From Cyclobacterium jeungdonense (GTDB lineage Bacteria > Bacteroidota > Bacteroidia > Cytophagales > Cyclobacteriaceae), in assembly GCF_010994275.1 (NCBI RefSeq), contig NZ_WMCD01000006.1:186001-250000 (forward strand): a stretch of 64,000 bases of DNA, read 5' to 3'. Below the pieces are notes generated by a model. It worked only from the letters and a program-made list of their open reading frames with translations. It was not told the origin of the DNA and ran no database searches. Below are positions 1 to 10,200 of this stretch, piece by piece; position 1 is the stretch's first letter, and each line of letters starts with the position of its first letter. A program made the translations under genes and the position numbers.

Positions 1-1
1 G

Positions 2-2230
2 GAAATGGTTCTGTTCTCTCCTTCCCTTTTTGAATCAGGAGAACCCATTTTTGGCATACGTATCATTGCAGTAAATGAGCCAGACGGCAAGCTGATTTTC
101 TTTGTGAATGCCATTTCCGCTACTCCAGACATGGCGGAACGCGTAAACAGTGAACTCGGTGGAGACGCCGTATTGAATATTTTTGACAATGATGAACTGA
201 ATGGGGCAGCGCTTAATCCTATTGATATTCAATTGACTATTTTGGAGGATTTTCCGGCAGGTACTGCCACTTTAAATCCCGATGGAACGGTGGATGTCCC
301 TCCCAATACCCCTCCGGGGGTTTATACGCTTACCTACGAAATTTCTGCCGGTCAGGACTCCGATCAGGCAGAGGTCAGGATAGAAGTTATCGAATACAAA
401 CCGGAGGCTTTCGATGATGCTATGGAAGTACCGGATAGTTTTTCCAGGGATAGTGTTCTGAATGTGCTGGGGAACGACATGCTGAACGGCTTACCTGCAT
501 TAATTGAAAACGTTAACCTAAGTGAAATAAGCAATAATTCAGGCGGATTTGTCAGTCTGACAGCTGACGGATCCATTGATATCGGTGAGGGAATTCCTGC
601 AGGAAATTATCTGCTAGTTTACCAGATATGTGATGCCGCAGATCCTGAGAAGTGCGATCAGGCAACGATAGCAATTACTGTGGCACAAACCCTATTGACG
701 GCCGTGGATGATACCTATGGAATCATCAACCTTAACCGCGGTGGGGTTGTAGGAAATGTACTGGATAATGACCTGTTAAACGGGGAGGCGGCACCCACCG
801 GAAGGGTAAGTGTAACCTTGCTGGACGCAGACGGTTTATCGGGAGTCACGCTTTCTCCTGCCGGAGAACTGGAACTTCCCGTTGGACTTCCCAATGGGGA
901 ATATGAATTGCAATATGAAATGCAAGAAGTTATCAACCCTGGAAACAGGGATCAGGCATTTATTCGCTTTTCCCTGCGGGATATTCAATTGGAAGCCAAC
1001 GATGATGAATACATTATCAATCAAAACCAGGAGCTCACCTTAGATTTGCTGGCCAATGATTTTATCAACACAGGGGAATTGTTGGTGGAAACACTGGTGA
1101 TTATCGAAGAACCTGAAAACGGGACGCTGTTACCTAATGGAGATGGAACGCTTACCTATACTCCAACTGCTAATTTCTTTGGTTCTGATAGCTTTACCTA
1201 TGAAATATGCGAAAACGCCGACCGACAGTTTTGCGATCAGGCACTGGTAAGCATTACAGTTCGACCGATAGTGCTAGAGTTAACCAAAACTCCGAATTTA
1301 ACAGCATTGCCAATGGGTGGGATGGTAACCTATACCATCTTACTTACCAATAATTCGGAATTTGACCTGGAAAATGTTTTGGTGGAAGAAGTTTTACCGG
1401 ATGGGCTGATGCTGCTTTCCTCTAATCCGGAACCGGTTGAAGGAAGCCAGTGGGCTATTGAAACGATACCTGCGGGTACAGAAACCCAGATTGAGATCGA
1501 AGCAATGGGAGTTGGGCTAGGCCAACAGGTAAATATCGCCAACATTAGTATTGGCGATTACATCAATTTGGTTCAGGCGGTGCCCGTTACGGTATTGGCC
1601 AGGCCCGTGGATATCCGCGTAGAAAAGACTTCTTTCGGTATTGATTTGTATGAAGGCAATGAGTTTGAATACGAAATCCGGGTGAGTAATAATGGTACCG
1701 GTCCGGGAGAAAATATATTCCTTGAGGATCAATTGCCAGCCGGATTGGTTTACCTGGGTTTTACGGGTGAGGCCGAATTGAACGTTTCCGGGAGCACGCT
1801 TAGCTGGACCATTCCGAGTCTTGCGGCAGGAGAGGAACGGGTTTTCAGGATTCGGGTTCAGGCAACCGAAACCGGAACCATCACTAATACAATCCGGGTA
1901 CAGCTTCCGGAAGATCAGGAAAACGTTTCTCCGGTTCAGGAAGATAGCGACACCAATCAGGTTAATCCATTTTTCATTCCAAATGTGATCACACCGGGAA
2001 ATCTGGATGGTAAAAATGACAGTTTTGAAATCCGTGGAGTCGAGCGTTTCGCACAAAGCTCCCTGACCGTATTGAATAGAAATGGTGACCATGTATTTGC
2101 TTCAGATGATTACCAAAACGATTGGGCTGCAGCCGGACTCAATGGAGGGTCTTATTTTTATGTTTTGGTAATTACCGATAGTCAGGGTGAAAGCCAAACC
2201 TACAAAGGTTGGGTTCAGGTAGTGAAATAG
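2..2230 (+). CDS. T9SS type B surface protein with Ig-like and DUF11 repeats, C-terminal part (partial)
   Basis: The reading frame is open at the left edge, so the true N-terminus lies outside the window. Four related modules with a 'DD...VLxNDxLNG' signature, as in tandem Ig/cadherin-like bacterial repeats, start near residues 48, 133, 232 and 328 (counted from the Met codon at 5). Two DUF11-type modules follow, near 422-518 ('LELTKTPNLTALPMGG') and 534-642 ('VEKTSFGIDLYEGNEF'). The last 85 residues, from 'FIPNVITPGNLDGKND' to 'YKGWVQVVK', match the gliding-motility-associated CHU_C domain (type B sorting domain), which sends proteins through the T9SS to the surface. The next gene is PorP/SprF-like, the usual partner of type B substrates. 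The role is probably adhesin or surface scaffold; no enzymatic domain is visible. Confidence 0.88.
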   Translation, partial: EMVLFSPSLFESGEPIFGIRIIAVNEPDGKLIFFVNAISATPDMAERVNSELGGDAVLNIFDNDELNGAALNPIDIQLTILEDFPAGTATLNPDGTVDVPPNTPPGVYTLTYEISAGQDSDQAEVRIEVIEYKPEAFDDAMEVPDSFSRDSVLNVLGNDMLNGLPALIENVNLSEISNNSGGFVSLTADGSIDIGEGIPAGNYLLVYQICDAADPEKCDQATIAITVAQTLLTAVDDTYGIINLNRGGVVGNVLDNDLLNGEAAPTGRVSVTLLDADGLSGVTLSPAGELELPVGLPNGEYELQYEMQEVINPGNRDQAFIRFSLRDIQLEANDDEYIINQNQELTLDLLANDFINTGELLVETLVIIEEPENGTLLPNGDGTLTYTPTANFFGSDSFTYEICENADRQFCDQALVSITVRPIVLELTKTPNLTALPMGGMVTYTILLTNNSEFDLENVLVEEVLPDGLMLLSSNPEPVEGSQWAIETIPAGTETQIEIEAMGVGLGQQVNIANISIGDYINLVQAVPVTVLARPVDIRVEKTSFGIDLYEGNEFEYEIRVSNNGTGPGENIFLEDQLPAGLVYLGFTGEAELNVSGSTLSWTIPSLAAGEERVFRIRVQATETGTITNTIRVQLPEDQENVSPVQEDSDTNQVNPFFIPNVITPGNLDGKNDSFEIRGVERFAQSSLTVLNRNGDHVFASDDYQNDWAAAGLNGGSYFYVLVITDSQGESQTYKGWVQVVK

Positions 2231-2268
2231 ACAAGTTGTGAAAAAGGGATGGTTTAAATTTAATTTCG

Positions 2269-3243
2269 ATGAAAAATATTTTTAGCGTTTGTGGGTACCT
2301 GGCATTGCTGCTGATCTTGACCGTTGGCCGGGCAAATGGGCAGCAACTACCCCAATTCAGTCAATACATGTTTAATGGCCTGCATGTTAATCCGGCCTAT
2401 GCGGGGTACAAAGGGGAACATTATATTCAATCCTCCTATCGGAACCAGTGGGCCGGTTTGCCAGGTGCGCCTACCACTTTTACGGTGACTGCTGACCTGA
2501 GTGCCAATGAGGGACTGATGGGATTTGGAGCGAGTATTTTATCCGACCAACTGGGACCGGCAAAGTCCAATTCTGCTTTGTTGACCTATGCCTACCGCAT
2601 ACAGACGGGAGAGGCTTCTTTTTTAGGGTTTGGTCTCAGTGGAGGTGTTTCTGAATACGCTATTGATGGTTCGCTTTTCGATCCCAATGATTTTGACGAT
2701 TCTGAAATCCCGGAAGGACGAATTAACGTCTTTACTCCTAACTTGAATGCCGGTATTTTTTACCATAATCCGGGATTTTATGCGGGCTTTAGTGCTTACA
2801 ACCTGATCGGTAGAAACGCATTGGAAAACGAAGCAGTTGCCCTTGCCTATCACAACGTCCACTATTACCTGACGGCAGGAGGCTTAGTGCCGCTTTCCAG
2901 TGAGATACAATTCAAACCTTCCTTTCTCGTCAGAAATGGGGGAAAAGGGCCCACCAATATGGATTTAAATGGCATGTTTTTATTTGTGGACAGAGTTTGG
3001 GCCGGGGCATCCTACCGAACAAACGTTAAACTGGGGCAGGATGAGTTGCCTACCGGTTTGTCTGCCAGAAACGCTGTGGCACTGATTCTGGAATTGTTTG
3101 CTACTGAAAATTTGAGAGTAGGTTACGCCTACGATATACAAACGAATGCTTTCAGTGGGTTACGAAATAACTCCCATGAATTTTCTATAGGGTATTATAT
3201 TTCCCCAAGAAAAGTGACTATGAACAACCCAAGATGGTTTTAA
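2269..3243 (+). CDS. PorP/SprF family T9SS outer-membrane protein
   Basis: The protein has 324 aa. A signal peptide (about residues 1-24, ending 'GRANGQQ') is followed by the family hallmark 'PQFSQYMFNGLHVNPAYAGYKG', and the rest reads as a beta-barrel with many Gly/aromatic strands. PorP/SprF proteins anchor or help translocate type B T9SS substrates such as SprB, so its place 38 nt after a CHU_C-domain protein fits. The ATG at 2269 follows an untranslated gap and starts the signal peptide directly. The stop overlaps the upstream extension of the next ORF; the real next start is 2 nt downstream, so the genes are co-transcribed and probably translationally coupled. Confidence 0.93.
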   Translation: MKNIFSVCGYLALLLILTVGRANGQQLPQFSQYMFNGLHVNPAYAGYKGEHYIQSSYRNQWAGLPGAPTTFTVTADLSANEGLMGFGASILSDQLGPAKSNSALLTYAYRIQTGEASFLGFGLSGGVSEYAIDGSLFDPNDFDDSEIPEGRINVFTPNLNAGIFYHNPGFYAGFSAYNLIGRNALENEAVALAYHNVHYYLTAGGLVPLSSEIQFKPSFLVRNGGKGPTNMDLNGMFLFVDRVWAGASYRTNVKLGQDELPTGLSARNAVALILELFATENLRVGYAYDIQTNAFSGLRNNSHEFSIGYYISPRKVTMNNPRWF

Positions 3244-3245
3244 AT

Positions 3246-5603
3246 ATGAAAAAGATTTTTACCTATCTGATACCCCCTATTTTCCTTGGAATGCTGTGCA
3301 TGAATGTTCAGGCACAGCAGGGACTTTTGAGATATGCTGACAAAAAAGCTTCGGAAGAGAATTATTTTGAGGCAGGGAAAGGGTATGTAGATGCCTATGC
3401 AAAAAATCCCTCATTTCAGGCGGCAAAGGGAGCCGCAAAGGCCTATGGCAATTTGAGAGATTACCAAAATGCCTATGACTGGTGGAAAAAAACCGTGGCT
3501 TTTCAGGAGTCCGGACAGGAAGAATTGTTGGCATATATCGCTGCTGCCAATCAGGCTGGCCAGCAAGAGGCGGTTTTTGCAGCATTGGATACAATGGAAA
3601 CCCGAGAACACGAAGCCATTACTAACCTGCATTTGGATTCCCTGCAACACTGGTATGCCGTCGCAGGAAACACTGGTGTGAAAAAGATGGAGGGCATCAA
3701 TAGTTCAAATACGGAATTTGGATGGGTAAAAGGTGCTCAGGGAAGGGCCTATTTTTCTTCGGATAGAGGGGAAGCAGGAAATCGTAATAGAAGCAGCGTT
3801 CGCATTGACAAAAGCTATAAATATTATACCCAATCTTCAGACTGGACCGGAAGAAATTTTTTGAATATCTATTCCGTGAATGAGGAAGGTAAGATAAGTC
3901 TCTTTGATCCCCCGGTGCCGGATGTTTTTCATGCTACCGATCCTTTTCCGCTTCAGGAGCAGGAGGTACTTTTCTACACGGTGACCCGGGATATCCGAAG
4001 CTCGGAAAATTACGAAGTACAATCCGAGATCTATTTCAGCAGGCTCGATAATGCTGGAAATCCAATTGATTTTGTAGGCTTGTCTCTGAATTCTCCGCTG
4101 GAATATGGTCTGAAGAGTCCTTTTGTCGACGAGGCGGAAAACCGGTTGTACTTTTCTTCCAATATGGCAGGAGGCCAAGGAGGTTACGATCTGTATTATA
4201 TGGATTACAACTCGGATTTTGAATTCCAGGCTCCTGTAAATTTGGGCCCTTTGATCAACAGTCCAGGAAATGAAATCGATCCTTATATACATGAAGGGAT
4301 GCTGTATTTTGCATCCGACGGACACGTAGGAATGGGTGGCCTGGATCTATTTGTTTCGGATTTCAAGGGAGATGAATTTTTGGGAGTAAAAAACTTGGGT
4401 CTGCCATTTAATTCTCCCCAGGACGACTTTGGCTTTTTCGAGACCAATGATGACAAGGTATTGATTTCCTCCAATCGTCTCCAAAGTACGGGTTGGGATG
4501 ATATATTTGAGATGGAAACGTTGGAACTGGATTTTCTGGCCAGGGTGCTGGAATGTGATGGCACAGCCGTAACAGGTCCTATAGAGGTGAATTTGGCTGA
4601 AGGGGCGGATAATACCAATCTACCTGTGGAGAAGCGAGGACAAGGATTGTTTCACGCAAAAATCAGTCCGGAGGAAGATCAGGAGATTCATATATCAAAA
4701 GCTGGTTATTTTGCAGTACAGGATAATACGATTTCCACCAAAGGATTGGAGAGCGGAACGCTGGAAAAAACCTATCAATTGGTAAAAATCCCCTATAAGA
4801 CGGCTGTTCATGTAGACTTGGTTTACTATAACCTGGATGAATCCGTGATAAGAAGCGATGCGGAAAGTGCATTGGACAGGGTGGCTGAATTGTTGAAATC
4901 CTATTCGTTCCTGAATATTGTGGTTCGTTCCCATACGGACGAAAGAGCCAGTAATGAATACAACGAATTGTTGAGTGAAAAAAGAGCCGATGCGGTGCGT
5001 GATTACCTGGGAAAATATGGAATCGACAGTTCCAGGATAGAGGCAGAGTGGTTTGGTGAAACGGAATTGACGGAGGATTGCGGAGAAGGAGTTCCCTGCA
5101 CAGAGGATCGTCATCAGCTCAATAGAAGGACAGAGTTATTGTTACTGGCCTTTCCTGAAGTAGGTAAATCATATCAAGTGCCTTTGGAGTTGCAGGAAGT
5201 TGATTTATGTGATGTTAGTAATATTCAATTACCACAGGAACTGCCCACCATTTATTTTGGGTTTGATCAGGCGACGCTTTCTCTTGCAGACAAGATGGCT
5301 CTGGAAAGGGTAGCCTTGATGCTTCGAAACATGGTAGAGCGCCGTCTTGCTATCACCGGGCATACGGATTCCAGAGGTTCGGCAGCTTACAACGAAGAGT
5401 TGTCCAAAAGGAGGGCGTTGGTGGTTAAAAATTACCTGGAAGGAAAAGGCATTGCTTCAGAAAGGTTGGTTTACGAGTTTTTTGGTAAAACCAAGCCCGT
5501 GAATGATTGTGAGGGGGTTCCCTGTACACCGGAAATGCACAAGCAAAATCGAAGGACGGAACTTATTCTTCCGAGCATTCCCCAACCGAAGAAAAAGAGG
5601 TAA
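3246..5603 (+). CDS. OmpA family protein with PD40 propeller and two OmpA domains
   Basis: The protein has 785 aa starting at ATG 3246. The frame also has an ATG at 3234, but the signal peptide 'MKKIFTYLIPPIFLGM...VQAQQ' begins at 3246. After the signal come a TPR-like helical region (about 25-130), then WD40-like/PD40 repeats such as 'SPFVDEAENRLYFSSNMAGG' and 'GMLYFASDGHVGMGGLDLF'. Two OmpA-like peptidoglycan-binding domains follow, near 523-635 ('LVYYNLDESVIRSDAE...SHTDERAS') and 667-776 ('IYFGFDQATLSLADKM...GHTDSRGS'), both with the 'NRRTEL' end. It probably anchors the neighbouring secretion and adhesin module to peptidoglycan. The duplicated OmpA module is unusual; one per protein is normal. 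It forms an operon with the PorP/SprF gene. Confidence 0.92.
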   Translation: MKKIFTYLIPPIFLGMLCMNVQAQQGLLRYADKKASEENYFEAGKGYVDAYAKNPSFQAAKGAAKAYGNLRDYQNAYDWWKKTVAFQESGQEELLAYIAAANQAGQQEAVFAALDTMETREHEAITNLHLDSLQHWYAVAGNTGVKKMEGINSSNTEFGWVKGAQGRAYFSSDRGEAGNRNRSSVRIDKSYKYYTQSSDWTGRNFLNIYSVNEEGKISLFDPPVPDVFHATDPFPLQEQEVLFYTVTRDIRSSENYEVQSEIYFSRLDNAGNPIDFVGLSLNSPLEYGLKSPFVDEAENRLYFSSNMAGGQGGYDLYYMDYNSDFEFQAPVNLGPLINSPGNEIDPYIHEGMLYFASDGHVGMGGLDLFVSDFKGDEFLGVKNLGLPFNSPQDDFGFFETNDDKVLISSNRLQSTGWDDIFEMETLELDFLARVLECDGTAVTGPIEVNLAEGADNTNLPVEKRGQGLFHAKISPEEDQEIHISKAGYFAVQDNTISTKGLESGTLEKTYQLVKIPYKTAVHVDLVYYNLDESVIRSDAESALDRVAELLKSYSFLNIVVRSHTDERASNEYNELLSEKRADAVRDYLGKYGIDSSRIEAEWFGETELTEDCGEGVPCTEDRHQLNRRTELLLLAFPEVGKSYQVPLELQEVDLCDVSNIQLPQELPTIYFGFDQATLSLADKMALERVALMLRNMVERRLAITGHTDSRGSAAYNEELSKRRALVVKNYLEGKGIASERLVYEFFGKTKPVNDCEGVPCTPEMHKQNRRTELILPSIPQPKKKR

Positions 5604-6590
5604 AAAGCAATATCATTGGGTGCCGGCCTGAAGAGGCTTTAGGACGTTGCCGTCTTCTTTTCCCAGGTGTCGGTTAGCTGATAATATGTTCTGCCTGTTT
5701 TGGAATGCATATTTTATGGGCACGGTGAAGCAAATCAAAGGGGCTGAAGGTCTTTTTTCGACACAAGTCGGAAATTATGCTTCCTATTTTACGAACAGTT
5801 CGCCTAAATGTAAGTTCAGTAGCTTTGGTAAATGGATTCTGGAATGAACCGGACTTTTCTCTTAGGGGTAAGGTGGGCAAGCAATTGGTAAGGCAATGGT
5901 CGGGTTATAACCGGTATTGAACAAAGAATCTTAATCTCCGCAAGAAAGAGTTACCGGCAAAATTGATTTGCGCGTGGTTATTCACTGCCTTTTTTTGGGC
6001 TAATGAGGCATTCATTTCCGCCCACTGGTATTTCTTTTTTTTACCGCGGTAAATTGGACGCCCTTGCCCTTCCAGTATAGTGACCATATGTAATTCACCA
6101 ATTCTTTTTCATTTTCGCGCAACCTGTATTACCCGATTTAGATGGCTGTATTTTTCCAACAGCCAGGCATTCATTTATACTTACCCCAAACCCGTAAGTA
6201 GCAACGGACCTTATAATACCAATCACAATGCGGTGTCCTTTTGTAATCGAAATAATGATCGTGAAATTGCCATTTACTGTGGCCTGGTAGGAGCCAAATC
6301 AACGAATACTCAAACGGTTTTTAATACGCCCGGAGCCACCAATAGTCCCAATCAAAGGTGGTACCCCGCGGGTTTGGAATATAGGAATCCAGAATAGTGT
6401 TTCCGAAGCACTGTGACTTATTTTAGGTGCTGGAATCCGGTTAGAATTTTGATTGTCTCCATCGGAAATCAGAAAACGAAATCTTCCGTTTTATTCATCG
6501 GTTACCTGGAGTGAAATTTGCCAAATGGTCTCTGCCTTTCTCTTAGGCAGCCTAAACGAGGTTTTTTTGAATCGAAGGGGTAATAATTTA
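5604..6590 (+). other. Intergenic stretch without a convincing gene
   Basis: About 1 kb between the OmpA gene and the A-rich block. Short open frames occur on both strands (+ strand 6080-6397, minus strand 5905-6087), but neither has a signal peptide, a recognisable motif or a start context. Their composition (rich in N, P, T, S and basic residues, no hydrophobic core pattern) looks more like decayed or random sequence. No tRNA-like fold or terminator was seen. It may be a remnant of an extracellular protein gene; that is a guess. Confidence 0.5.
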
Positions 6591-7060
6591 CAGGTTTAAT
6601 AAATAATTATAGTAATACTTAGAAAAAGTAAAATTTTTAATAAAATTAACACTTGTTCGATTAACAAGCAACTATAAGTTTGTCATTATTACTATTTATA
6701 AAATAAAAAATGGAACACACTTTAAAAGTAATTTATAGTAATAAAAAAGAGATCCTAGGTTTTAATAAGAACTAATAAACATAAAAACAATGTAGGTTAA
6801 ACAAAAATGAGTTTAAAACATACCCAAAAATTTATTAGAACCTGTAAAAAATAAAAAAACAAGGTAAAAATAGATCTATAAAGAAAAAAAATACCGTTTA
6901 TTTAAAATTTTTAAATAATATAAAAAAAAATATAAAAAATATAAAAAAATAATAATGATATAAAAATAATAGCAATATAAAAATAACAACAATAAAATAA
7001 ATGATTCAATAAATAATATTTTTATTTTATAGTTCAACAAAATAAAATACTGATTATTTT
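6590..7060 (+). other. Extremely A-rich low-complexity block
   Basis: About 470 bp composed almost wholly of A and T, with A far more common than T on the + strand and long runs of imperfect 'AATATAAAAAAAATA'-type and 'ATAAAAATAATA' units (densest at 6840-7030). It has no open frame of note and no perfect tandem period. It lies immediately before the putative promoter of the SusC gene. It could be intrinsically curved DNA, a long UP-like element, a nucleoid-protein binding site or a junction scar. The sequence shows only the composition. Confidence 0.8.
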
Positions 7061-7088
7061 TTTGTTTCCTCTTCCTCGCATATCTTTG
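7061..7088 (+). promoter_or_regulatory. Putative Bacteroidota promoter of the amidase locus
   Basis: TTTG at 7061-7064 and TATCTTTG at 7081-7088 resemble the Bacteroidota -33 (TTTG) and -7 (TAnnTTTG) boxes. The gap of 16 nt is slightly short against the usual 17-20. It would give a leader of about 200 nt before the SusC start at 7294. No other good box was seen in the leader. Pattern match only. Confidence 0.5.
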
Positions 7089-7293
7089 AAAAAGAAGATG
7101 TTAGCAGCTGACATAATTCTACCTACAAACTGAATCCTAAGTAATGATTAGTTATTGCTTTGGATTTCGCCCCCCCGCTTTAGCCCCGAATAATCTCGCC
7201 CAAAATAATCTGGTAACAGCAACCATTACACTGCTATTGGCTTTCGGATTTGTCCGGAATGCATATCAGTAACACTTAACCACTAACAACATC

Positions 7294-10200
7294 ATGAAAA
7301 ATTTTACTCTCGCATCGGGCCGTTGGTCCGGTGGTATGAAACCATTTATTGGGTTGGTCGTCCTACTCGGATGCCTCGCCATTAATTCGCTACAGGCGCA
7401 GGAAATTACTGTGACTGGAAAGGTAGTTGACGAAAATCAAGAATCGATTCCCGGAGCCAGTGTTCTCGTAAAAGGTACCACAAAAGGTGCCGCAACGGAC
7501 ATTAACGGTGAATTTAGCCTGCAGTTGGCCGAATCAGAAGAGGTATTGGAAATTTCCTTTATCGGATACAACAAAAAAGAAGTGAACGTAGGAAACCAAA
7601 GTACGATTTCGGTTTCTTTGGCACCAGAGGAAACATCCCTATCAGAAGTAGTCGTAACGGCACTCGGCGTAAAGCGAGACGAACGGGCTTTGGGATACAC
7701 GGTGCAGCAAGTAGATACCAGGGGACTGGACGAGGCTAAAGAGACAAATATAGTCAACTCTCTAACCGGAAAAATTGCAGGCGTTCAAATCTCGAATTCC
7801 TCTGGTAATATCGGAGGTTCCTCCCGTATCACGATACGTGGAATCAATTCGATTTCCGGTAATAATCAACCGCTTTTTGTCGTAGATGGAACACCGATCG
7901 ACAATTCAAACTACAATTCATCCGATCAGGTTTCAGGTAATGGAGGAAGAGACTATGGAAATGCGGCACAGGACATTAATCCCGATGATGTAGCGTCTAT
8001 TTCGGTGTTGAAGGGACCGAGTGCCTCAGCTCTATATGGGTCCAGAGCTTCCAATGGTGTTATTCTGATCACAACCAAAAGTGGCGAAAATACCCGTGGA
8101 TTGGGTGTTAGCATTAACTCGTCCACCATGTTTAGCAATGTGTTTTTATTGCCGGACATGCAAAATGAATACGGCGGCGGATTTGCGCTTACATTTGATG
8201 AAGCGGTCGATCCATTGGATGGTATGACGTATAAAGTAGTAAATACGAATGCCAACAATAGCTGGGGTCCTAGATTTGATGGTACGTTGGTAAGACACTG
8301 GGACAGCATGTATCCGGGAGAGCCCAATTATGGTGAGGTGCGCCCCTGGGTAGCCACTCCCAATAACATCAAAGATTTTTTTGAAACCGGGGTAACGCTT
8401 TCCAACAACGTTTCCATCAGCGGCGGAGACGATAAGAGTTCGTTCAGGCTCTCTTACACCAATCTGGACCAGACCGGTACCATGCCCAACAGTTCGCTTA
8501 ACAGAAATACCATTGCTGTGAGTGCGACCACGAAACTTTCCGATAAATTTTCTGCTGGCGCCAAAATCAACTATATCCGAACTGAGGCTGTCGGAAGACC
8601 TGCCACAGGAGATTGGTCACCTGAAAGACCGGTGAATGTATTGACTTATTGGTACGCCTGGACGCAGCGTCAAATAGATCCGGCCAGAATGAGAAACTAC
8701 AAATCGGACAGGTACTACCACATGACCTGGAATACGCAGGGTCTGGGGCGTCATTTGGAGCAGAGTTACAATAACAATCCTTACTTCACTCTCTATGAAA
8801 GCTACAACAACGATTTGAAGGACAGGGTATTTGGAAACATAAATATTTCCTATCAGATACTTCCTGAACTATCCCTTACACTATATGCCAGAACCGATTT
8901 CTACACCGATATCAGAGAGGATCGGGCCTCAATCGGGGGGTATCTCCAAAATGCGTACGAGAAAGACTTGTATAACTTTAGGGAAGATAACCTGGAATTG
9001 CTTGGGCAATACAATTCAGACCTGGGGGACGACTTTAGTCTAGGCGTTACCTTCGGTGGTAATATTCGGAAAAATACCTTTAAAAATAACTATACCCGAA
9101 CGCAGGGAGGTTTGAGCGTTCCAAATTTCTACAATTTGGTGGCTTCTCTCCAACGGCCTGAAATAAAGGATTTTACATCTGAGCGGGAAGTTCAAAGTGT
9201 CTATGCTAGCGGTAATATCGGCTATAGGGATTACCTCTTTTTCGAAGCTTCGCTGCGAAATGATTGGTCTTCCACCCTGCCGGTCGATAATAACTCATAT
9301 TTGTACCCGGCGGTTTCCAGTAGTTTCGTTTTCTCCAATCTGATGACCGGGGCAGATTTCTTTTCATTTGGTAAAATGAGGGTCGGCTGGGCTCAGGTCG
9401 GCAATGATACGGATCCATACCGTTTGATCAACACCTATGCAAACGGTGACCCCTACGGCAATACCTCCGTATTTACGGTGGATGACGTGTTGAAAAACAG
9501 TAATCTGAAACCGGAGATAGTTTCGAATATTGAGGCCGGCCTCGATTTGCGATTTTTAGAAAACAGAATTGGATTGGACTTTACCGTGTATAAAGTGAAC
9601 ACCTTCAATCAAATTCTGGCCCTTCCTGTTTCCTCGACAACCGGATTCCAATCCCTGATTGTAAATGCAGGGGAAATGGAAAATAAAGGAATAGAAGTAA
9701 TGTTAAAAGGTACCCCGGTTGACCGAAGTGGTTTTTCCTGGGATGTGAACCTCAACCTCGCCCGAAATCGGAATATGGTTCTGGAGCTTGCGGAAGGGCA
9801 GGATAATTTCGAATTAGGCGGCAGGGACGGTACAAACTCGGTCAATGCTACAGTAGGGCAACCCTATGGAACAATCATCACTCCAAACGTGATCTACCAT
9901 GAAGAAACCGGAAAGCCGATCGTTGGAAGCAATGGATTCTACCTGAGAAACCCCGGAGAGGTCGTGGGGAACATCATGCCGGACCTTACGGGTGGTTTTT
10001 CCAACACCTTTACCTACCGCGGAATTAGCCTTAGCGCGCTCATCGACTTCCAGTCTGGAGGTAGTTTTTGGTCAGAAACAGTTCAGAATGGCATCGCAAA
10101 TGGACAATTTATCGAGTCTGTGGGAGATAACGATAGGGGAGTTCCTATGCGGAATCCCGTTTCGGAAGGAGGAGGAATCCGGGCAGATGCCGTTTTTGAA

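Noticed and set aside
1517..2092. 191-codon minus-strand frame inside the adhesin
   Set aside because: Shadow of the sorting-domain gene, no features of its own.
6080..6397. 105-codon + strand frame in the gene-free region
   Set aside because: No signal, motif or start context; the composition does not look like a folded protein.
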